Source of the DNA: Byssochlamys sp. IMV 00236
Taxonomy: Eukaryota > Ascomycota > Eurotiomycetes > Eurotiales > Thermoascaceae
Assembly: GCA_001931875.2 (NCBI GenBank)
Contig: MSJH02000809.1
Span: 248,001-312,000 of the forward strand
Direction of reading: 5' to 3'
DNA: 64,000 bases
Each line of letters opens with the position of its first letter. Position 1 is the first letter of the stretch. A program made the position numbers and the translations under genes. The notes under the pieces are model-generated. The model saw nothing but the letters and a program-made list of their open reading frames with translations. It was not told where the DNA came from and searched no databases. Shown piece after piece: positions 56,890 through 64,000 of this stretch.

Positions 56890-58119
56890 TCATTCCTCGA
56901 ATTTCCTCTTCACTCCGTTCCCATTCACGTGTACTCTTCGTCTCCGTTCTTCTTCCTCTGCTGCAGCTTGTGCCTGTCTTCGTTTCCATGCAGCTTTGAT
57001 AGCCGGCGCAGCACGGATGAGGTCGTCTTCCGTGACCCGGTCTCGGATACTCTCGAGCACCTTCTCAACAGTAGAGATGTGATTCGCATCTTTCTTATCG
57101 TCGCGGAAGCGGAGGAATCTCCAGCGTCCTTGCTCGTCTTGGTAACACTCGACGATTGTGTCGTCTAGCGGTTTCTGAAGGGACTTGAGGTTCTCCCATT
57201 CTTCCGACGTGAGGTACATCTCGCCGAAGAGGCGATAATCGCCTTGGTTGTAGAGAACAAAGAGGTGGAAGATAGGCATGGCATCGTAATCCGGATAGGG
57301 CTCATGGACACCCTCCGCTTCATCATCCGTATCGGGCTCAAGGAGGGGAAACTCGAGGCGCATGCGGAAATCGATACTATTCTCATTCGGCGGCTTCCAT
57401 TTGAGAATGTGCTCGTCCGTACCAATCTTGTACGGCGTCGAACGACAGGTGAAAATAAGACCATCATTGCCATGGATCCTCTTCACCTTGGGGATAATCT
57501 CTCGGAACATCATCTCGATACCGTAGCTGAACTGGGTTGATTTGTCCTCCACGGCAAAGACCCGATGCTGCTTCTCCTCCGGGTATTTCTTAAACATCGC
57601 ATTATACGGCTTTAACACTTTCTCCTTGAAATACGCCAGTCGTTTATCCAGCGTCCGATGCATCAAGCTCTGTCCGTCCAAGACCATGCAGTCGAAGACG
57701 AGATACTTCAACTGCGTCGTGCCATCCTCGTACGTATCTTTCACCAACTCCCCATCCACCAGCGTATCCACATGGAACGATCGAAACGTGTCGTCGTCAG
57801 GTAAGGGGAAATGAAGACCAGGCACGTATCGGTAGTCATTCTTGCGATCGATCAGATAATGAATTTCCGGCGCGTCCGAGTCCGGGTCCCCGCGCGCAAA
57901 GTACATGAGACAACGGATGCCATCCGTCTTTTCGCACACGTAGTAATCCTCCTTCTGAAGTTCCAGGATATGCTTGGATGAGAAACTGACCGGTTGCGCA
58001 CCGGGGAAGCTGAGATTGTTGCGTCCCAAGAGTTGCGCAACCTCTCGTCTGAACTGGTCCGCGAGGTGCGGATCTGCTTTGATGCCGATGGCATCGATGT
58101 CCGGGAGAGAGTCGGGCAT
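56890..58119 (-). CDS. CEG1: mRNA capping enzyme, guanylyltransferase subunit
   Basis: Transfers GMP to the 5' diphosphate end of nascent mRNA in the nucleus. Single exon, 409 residues, starting at the ATG ending at 58119 (MPDSLPDIDAIGIKADPH). Nucleotidyltransferase motifs in order: I EKTDGIRCLMY with the active Lys; III HVDTLVDGELV; IIIa LKYLVFDCMVLDG; IV NDGLIFTCR; V DEHILKWKPP. The OB-fold part follows, ending in a basic C-terminal helix (EEERRRRVHVNGNGVKRKFEE). Length and order match fungal CEG1, where the triphosphatase is a separate protein. The frame extends upstream but without another ATG. Confidence 0.96.
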   Translation of the reverse strand: MPDSLPDIDAIGIKADPHLADQFRREVAQLLGRNNLSFPGAQPVSFSSKHILELQKEDYYVCEKTDGIRCLMYFARGDPDSDAPEIHYLIDRKNDYRYVPGLHFPLPDDDTFRSFHVDTLVDGELVKDTYEDGTTQLKYLVFDCMVLDGQSLMHRTLDKRLAYFKEKVLKPYNAMFKKYPEEKQHRVFAVEDKSTQFSYGIEMMFREIIPKVKRIHGNDGLIFTCRSTPYKIGTDEHILKWKPPNENSIDFRMRLEFPLLEPDTDDEAEGVHEPYPDYDAMPIFHLFVLYNQGDYRLFGEMYLTSEEWENLKSLQKPLDDTIVECYQDEQGRWRFLRFRDDKKDANHISTVEKVLESIRDRVTEDDLIRAAPAIKAAWKRRQAQAAAEEEERRRRVHVNGNGVKRKFEE

Positions 58120-58782
58120 TTTGGAAACCGTTCCGCGACCTGTTAGAAGGAGGATCCCGTAGGAGGAAGTTCTGTTCAGCTGGTCAAACCGCTGATGGCG
58201 GAACTCATCGAAGTGCACGAGGGTATGGAATCACTGTCTCCAGGCGCAACTTCGCGACGATGACGCCAGGCTCGGATCGCGACACGGTGGTGAAAATGAA
58301 CGGCAAGGGCAGGGCGACCAAGATGCCCCTGGTCAGAGAAGATGCTGGTTCAAAGACGCGCTGAGGCAAACAATCGTCATGCAATTGAATATCCGCGCTC
58401 AACGAAGTCGGGAGCTTCAATGTTGCCGCCTGAGGCAAACGCAGGCATTATTATATGGCCCGTGCGCCGAGGTTCAGCCGGCATGCTTGAAATACGTAGC
58501 CGATTTGCAAGTATATATACGCAAGTTACACAAGTCTCAGTATAATTATTGTATATCAAAGAGATAGTATATGATTTTCCAAGCTAATATATCCTTGAAA
58601 CTAGACTCAATCAATTTGCAACACTAAATCGGGTATCATATCGTTACAGTCTGCTCTGCCCTTACATGCTCCGTATACACGCCGCCGAACCGTAACTCCC
58701 ACATAGCAAAAAAAGGCTATAGTATCACGTAAACCCGAGCCAGAAAGCAGAAACCAGGGAGAAAACATGGCAAACGAGGCGA
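58120..58782. other. Intergenic, no gene recognised
   Basis: About 660 bases with the CEG1 promoter and the 3' flank of SGF73. Short frames in it show no family features. Confidence 0.5.
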
Positions 58783-60310
58783 TCAGGCCACAGCGACCGC
58801 CGTCTTCTTAGGATGATTTTGTACGGAACGGTTTTGGTTCCCCTGCGGAAGAGTCTTCCTGGAATCCGCAGGGAGCTCAGATGTACTCGTCGCAACGGGA
58901 GATGTCAGATCTGGCTCATCTGTAGTCTGGAAAAGACCAAGACCCGTTTGGCCACCGGTGTCTCCGGTACCAAAGAGACCACCGCCTGTAGAACCACCTA
59001 GGACATGCGAAAGCATCTCCTTGATCCGGACGTACTGGTATTTCTTCTTCGTAGGGATCAGAGGATGAGTGACGAGGGGCTGTGGATGTGATCGAGCAAT
59101 TGCAGCCATGACTGACTCCTTCTCCTCATCAGAGTCAACAGGTCCATTATTATCCAGGTCATCTTGCAACGGCGCATTCGCATCGATTGCAGCCTCTGTC
59201 AACATAATCAGCACCAGCACCAACACAACACAGACAAAACCACCAACGGAGGATAAGACTTACTCTGCTGACGAGCCTGGTTCTTCTTCTGATACGCCTG
59301 CAACAACATATCATACGGCAGAGAGCGTCCAGGAACCGCACGCTTCGCACCCATCGAGTGACTCTTACACGTCAACGACCTCGCACACTGAGCGCCATTA
59401 GGCAGCGTAACACCACACTGCTTCTCAACATCCACCGGCCCCTTAGGCTTCGGCATCTTGGGCTTCGGCTCATCCTTCTTCTTCTTTTTCTTCGGCTCTT
59501 TATCCTTCTCATCCTCGGCATCCGCCTTGCGCTTCTTGCCCTTCTTCGTTCCATCATCCGCCATACCCTTGACAGCGCTCTTCTTAGCGCTCTTCTGGCC
59601 CTTCATCGCATCCTCCCCTTCTTTCTCATCATCTTTCTCATCCCCATCCTTATTATCAGCGGCTTTGGCGCGATTCGCTGCATCGCGCGCCTCTTTCTTC
59701 TTGCGTGCCTTCTCCTGCTTCGCTTTCAGACAACTCCGGATATGTTCCGCAGCAGTGTGTTTCAGAACGGGTCTCTTGCAATGTTTGCATATCACCGTCT
59801 CGAGTTGGTCATCTCTCGGCTTCCCCGTCGGGAAGGCAGCCATGGTCTTTTCATCCATTTCAGGTAGAATGGGCGATGAACCAGGAGAGTCGGGGATATC
59901 TTTACCATCTGGAATCAACTACAGTATCAGCACACCACGAAACATCATCCATCCACCACTCTTGACTCCCAAAAAAGGGAAGGCAGTAAGAGATCAAAAC
60001 CATACCCTTCTCCGGCTTCTTCCCCTTCGCAGTCTTCGCCGACGACGACGACGACGACGATGACTTCTTCAACTTGATCTTTCCCGGCTTCATATCCTTT
60101 TCAGAGAACTTATACCCGGACGCATCCACCAAGCTTCCAGAGCTCGACGCGACGGAAGAAGCTAAACAAAAGCACATCAGTTTTCCTCGTCCGGAAGCCA
60201 GTATATTATGTTTTTGGATGAGGGAACGTGGTAGACTCGTAATCAGTCTCTCTCAATGTGCCTGTTTCGCCACACGACGTACCTCTCCCTGTCGTTCCGT
60301 TTGTAGTCAT
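58783..60310 (-). CDS. SGF73: SAGA complex subunit SGF73 (ataxin-7 type)
   Basis: Anchors the deubiquitinase module to the SAGA histone acetyltransferase. Exons 60283-60310, 60006-60161, 59264-59908 and 58783-59195 give 413 residues. The start (MTTNGTTGR) is followed by a Ser run encoded by TCG-type repeats and a basic stretch. The zinc finger is [20 protein letters not shown] (about residues 95-115), then a long Lys-rich linker. The SCA7 domain reads [20 protein letters not shown] and then [17 protein letters not shown]. The C-terminal part carries [16 protein letters not shown]. All splice joints keep frame. A palindromic TCACGTGA stands at 60478-60485, about 170 bp before the start. Confidence 0.94.
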
Positions 60311-60749
60311 AACTGCAGAAATGACTGTAAGTTATATTCCAGAGGCCTTGAGCAATAACAACAAAAAAAGAAAGACAAAACCCGGGAGACCTGGCGATGG
60401 CGCTATATCTCCCTTCCGTCTGGGGTTGACGTTCGATGTCGTCCGTTTCCCTATCAGCCCGTGTGGGGGCGACCGCGTCACGTGACCGGGCGCGAACTGG
60501 TCAACGAGGATGGAATGATCGATGGGTTTAACCATATTGAGGAGTTGTTATTGGCTTGGTTTTGATATAGAAGGAGGATTGTGCTTGAATATATATGATT
60601 ATATTGTAGGACTCGTTTCATAGACTGACTATCAGGTATAAATCATTACCAAGTCCTGACGTTCGATGAATTGAATGAATATGGATTACTTAAGCTAATG
60701 CATAGCTTAGTAGTTAACTATCAATCTTGTATCGTAGAGTACATTAATG
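60311..60749. other. Intergenic, SGF73 promoter and CEM1 3' flank
   Basis: About 440 bases. TCACGTGA at 60478-60485 is a likely bHLH site; nothing else stands out. Confidence 0.5.
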
Positions 60750-62766
60750 TTACATTCGATACCTGGCGAAGCAGAGCGTGCTATTCGTTCCTCCGAATCC
60801 AAAACTGTTGGTGAGCGCAACATCGATAGTTCGCTCCTGGGCAGCTCCCGGCGCATAGTTGCAGTCAAACTCCTCCGTTCGGTTTTCCAGGTTGATGGTT
60901 GGGGGCATTACGTTCTGAGAAAGGGTTGAAATGAAGTTAGTAATGAAATTAATGGTTCAATGCGCATAGTTATCAGGCACGGGGAGTAAGTACGAACCTC
61001 GTGAATGGCGAGAACAGAAAATACGGCCTCGATAGCCCCTGCACCTCCGAGTAAATGTCCGATAGCACCTTTTGTGCTGCTGACGTTGATCTCGGAAGGG
61101 TTTCGTTTTCCTCCTGGGCCAAGTAGGAGTCTCTTGATAGCTGCGTTCTCGGCGGCATCTCCGATCTTCGTAGAGGTAGCGTGCGCGTTGACATAGTCCA
61201 CATCGGAAGGCGATAGTTTCGCACTCCTCAGGGCCTTTTTCATGGCCATGAAAGCGCCCTCGCCGTCTTCCTTCGGGGCCGTTATGTGGTGCGCATCGCC
61301 GGAGCAGCCATACCCAGTTAATTCAGCGTAGATATGGGCTCCTCGAGCTTTAGCATGTTCCAGCTCCTTGATTACTTTTTAGCTTGGAAGTACCACAACT
61401 AAGACGAAGAAGAGGACATACCTCCAAGACCATAACAGCTGCTCCTTCACCTACGACGAATCCCTGACGATCCGCGTCAAAAGGTCTTGAAGCCTTTTCA
61501 GGTGAATCATTAGACGCTGTCGTCAGACTCCTGGCTCTGGCAAAACCTCCCAGTGCCAGTGGATGAATGCACGATTCAGCACCACCGGCAATCATGACAT
61601 CGGCATCGCCGCAAGCAATAAAACGGGACGCATCGCCCACAGAATGCGCTCCAGTCGTACAAGCAGTGGTCACGGAATGGTTAGGGCCCTATCCATGTCA
61701 GTCGCGATGGCTTCGATTGCGTGGACGGAAAAGGGAAGACGGACCATGAAGCCATATCTCATCGATATGTGACCAGCACCCAGGTTGATCAGCAACTTTG
61801 GGACAAATAAGGGAGACACTTTCTTGTATCCCTGGGAATCAAGTTATCAGCCATTATTGGCTTTCTGCATCGGGAGGTACTTTTTTTCACACTTACACCC
61901 TTGTCATATGATAGTATCGTATCATAAATCTCGTCAAAGTTTCCTATACCTGAACCAAGACAGACACCCTAGTTTCAATTAGCATCTGAGCGAATAGAGT
62001 CGGTGAAGGTCGATCGATCTACCGTATCTTCCTTCTGCTGCAGCGAAGTTGGCATCCAGGCGGCATCTTCGAGAGCTTCCTCGGTAGCGGCCATGGCATA
62101 TTGCGCGAACCGGGCCATTTTCCGCTCCTCCTAGAGTAATAGCGGTGATCAGTCCGAGCGTTAGGGTGTCTTGTGTTCATGGTCTATCCATTACTCACAT
62201 CTCTGCTCAACCACTCGGAAGCGGTCCATCCTCCATCCTTCCTGGAGCCCTGCGGCACAGCGGCGGCGATCTGACATGGTATCTCCGCGAAGCGCGGATG
62301 TCTGTCTTTGACGTTGACGATGCCACAATGGCCGTCGAGTAGGCGTTTCCACGTGCGACGGATTCCTAGAACGGATTGATTGACCAAGTCAGATATGATG
62401 ATGATGATAGATATTCGTCACAAAAAAGGCTAGTTGCATGTTCCTAATATTTTTTTTTGTAATTCTTTTCTTTATTTTCATTTCTCCCGTCTCCTCCTGC
62501 TCAGCTCTGGTATAGCTTCCCAAATAGGCAGTCCATTGGAGAAACAAAAAGAAAGAAAAAAAAGCTGTTAGGTCAGCCGGGCCCATCCTGGCGTAAAAGC
62601 CGTGTGGAGACAGGATGAAAAGCCTCGGGATGGGGACTCATATACAGGAAATCACACCAGAACAGGACGAAGAACGCTCGAAAAAGAAGGAGAAGACGAT
62701 GGCAAATGACTTACCCACGCCCAGAGGCGTCACCGCACCGAGACCCGTCACGACGACTCGACGCAT
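60750..62766 (-). CDS. CEM1: Mitochondrial beta-ketoacyl-ACP synthase
   Basis: Condensing enzyme of type II mitochondrial fatty-acid synthesis, needed for lipoic acid. Eight exons (62715-62766, 62199-62365, 62023-62130, 61897-61968, 61745-61831, 61422-61688, 60998-61366, 60750-60914) give 428 residues in frame. The start [18 protein letters not shown] is the usual KAS opening. The Cys-His-His triad is present: Cys in [12 protein letters not shown], His in [12 protein letters not shown], His in [12 protein letters not shown]. The C-terminus has [10 protein letters not shown]. Intron 1 is unusually long (349 nt). The presequence is very short, as in some fungal KAS proteins; a longer one from an upstream exon cannot be ruled out. 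Confidence 0.95.
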
Positions 62767-63522
62767 GGCATCCTGCTTTATGCGAGAATGTCCATTAAGT
62801 CAGTTGGATAGTTAGCTACTGACTAAGAGGAGAAGAATAACTAATAAGAATAGTTAATAATAAGAACAAGAATAATAATATGAAGAATAGTGAAGAATCG
62901 AGGAACAGGTAGATAGATAGATAGAATAGATAGAATAGATGAATAGATGAATAGACAGCTTGACCAGAAGGGAAAGTCTGCACGATGTTCCAACTTCGGC
63001 CTTCTCGGCGTTCGTCCCGAAGCCCTCTCTCAAGTCTCAACGTACTTATGCGTACTTCTAGACGAATAATATGGATCAAAAAGAAACGGAAGGGTACAGA
63101 AAAAAAAAGGGCCTCTTTTCCACACGACTGGACACGCTAAGACTAGCTTGACGGTTTTCCATTCCCTCTCCAGCGATTCGGCAGCTTTCTCGACTTTATC
63201 TAACCCAAGGTAGCTTTTTCTGATTCTCCTCCCCCTCTCCTCGGAGCTCTCCAAGCTCTAATCAAATCAATCAATCAATCAAATCCAACTACTGTCCTCC
63301 CCGAGGCCAGATTCCAGCGGGGCTGGAGGCTTGTGTCGCTTTAGGAAGTTCCAAGCAGAGAAGCAAGAAGTTATTTATCTAATAATATATTTCCAGCTGC
63401 TCATAGCTAAAACTACTACTACCATGCGCTCCACCCGCCGTTATATAGGCGTCTCTCGTCCGCCGTGATTTATTGTTAACTTTTGGAATAATTGAACTCA
63501 ACACATCAGACATACATCCAAT
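62767..63522. promoter_or_regulatory. Divergent promoter region, CEM1 / agmatinase-like gene
   Basis: About 760 bases between two divergent starts. It contains a GATA-type microsatellite (TAGATAGATAGAATAGATGA) at about 62908-62955 and a TCAATCAATCAA run near 63268. No gene recognised. Confidence 0.5.
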
Positions 63523-64000
63523 ATGCCTGGCTGGAAGACCGCCCTCGTGGGCTTTCTAGCTCTGGCTGGCCCCGCCTTCTCTCACTCCCACCACGATAAC
63601 GACGAGACTGAGACTGTTCCCGAAGATCGACGCGCCGAGCTGCTTCACAAATGGGAGCAGGAGGTAAGCTTCTCTCTCTCTCTCAATTCATCCATTCTCT
63701 CATCTCAATCAGACAGTCAACTCATGATAATAAATCACGCAGTGGCCCTTCTCCGGTGTTGCCAGCTTCGCTCACATGAAGCCCGTCAAGTGCTTGATAG
63801 AGCCGGATGAACGCTACGATATCGCTATTATCGGAGCTCCGTTTGATACGGCCGTCAGCTACAGACCTGGTATGTGGGGGGTTTATTTATTTAAAAACCC
63901 CATCAACCAGAAAATCATTATTCTTCAAGATGTCATACTGACTGAACTTTCCCCTCCCCAATTCAGGCGCCCGCTTCGGTCCCCGCGCCATCCGCGCAGC
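63523..64000 (+). CDS. Agmatinase-like ureohydrolase, 3' partial
   Basis: Metal-dependent ureohydrolase that would release urea from agmatine or a related guanidino compound. Exons 63523-63663, 63743-63869 and 63967 to beyond the window. The N-terminus is a likely signal peptide ([19 protein letters not shown]), so this is the secreted or vacuolar fungal form rather than a cytosolic one. Recognisable family parts are [34 protein letters not shown] and [10 protein letters not shown] across the second intron. The metal-binding motifs lie outside the window. Confidence 0.88.

Overview
The window is nuclear DNA of a filamentous ascomycete, most likely an Aspergillus-like member of the Eurotiales. 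Short introns (mostly 48-120 nt, GT-AG), no operons, and a mix of compact housekeeping genes with accessory and secondary-metabolism genes support this. The species cannot be named from the sequence alone. Both ends cut genes: an arylamine N-acetyltransferase on the left and an agmatinase-type ureohydrolase on the right. A 20-N assembly gap lies at 56445-56464.

Layout. 0-7.3 kb: N-acetyltransferase, DHA1-type MFS exporter, and a large membrane-anchored haem-oxygenase-like (iron redox) protein. 7.8-16 kb: mostly housekeeping, with an isochorismatase-family hydrolase, the bifunctional thiamine enzyme THI6, eIF5 and an HNH-domain protein. 16-26 kb: accessory DNA with diverged repeats, a small basic protein, a Zn2Cys6 regulator, a Ure2-like GST, a second HNH-domain protein and a 664-bp terminal-inverted-repeat element with TA flanks. 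26.2-33 kb: a compact group of a membrane-anchored tyrosinase, two UstYa-family (DUF3328) proteins, a 50-residue secreted peptide gene and an O-methyltransferase. A MetE-like protein and a rhodopsin-like membrane protein follow. 37.7-41.3 kb: TTI1. 42-52.5 kb: an NRPS-like adenylation-thiolation-reductase enzyme, a decayed GH18 chitinase, an F-box protein, a small CFEM protein and repeats. 53-64 kb: housekeeping, with DNA ligase I, mRNA capping guanylyltransferase, SAGA subunit SGF73, mitochondrial beta-ketoacyl-ACP synthase CEM1 and the partial agmatinase.

How the genes may work together. The 26.2-33 kb block matches the enzyme logic of fungal ribosomal cyclic peptides (ustiloxin/asperipin type): UstYa-like oxidases and a tyrosinase act on tyrosines of a secreted precursor, with methylation as tailoring. 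The peptide gene sits between the second UstYa gene and the methyltransferase, and its predicted mature part has one aromatic residue, a C-terminal tyrosine. It lacks the repeated cores and dibasic sites of known precursors. I consider this block the best candidate for an undescribed system. The NRPS-like reductase at 42-45 kb is a separate, single-enzyme metabolite locus.

Exon boundaries were worked out by hand from splice motifs, frame continuity and family resemblance. No alignment or search was run.
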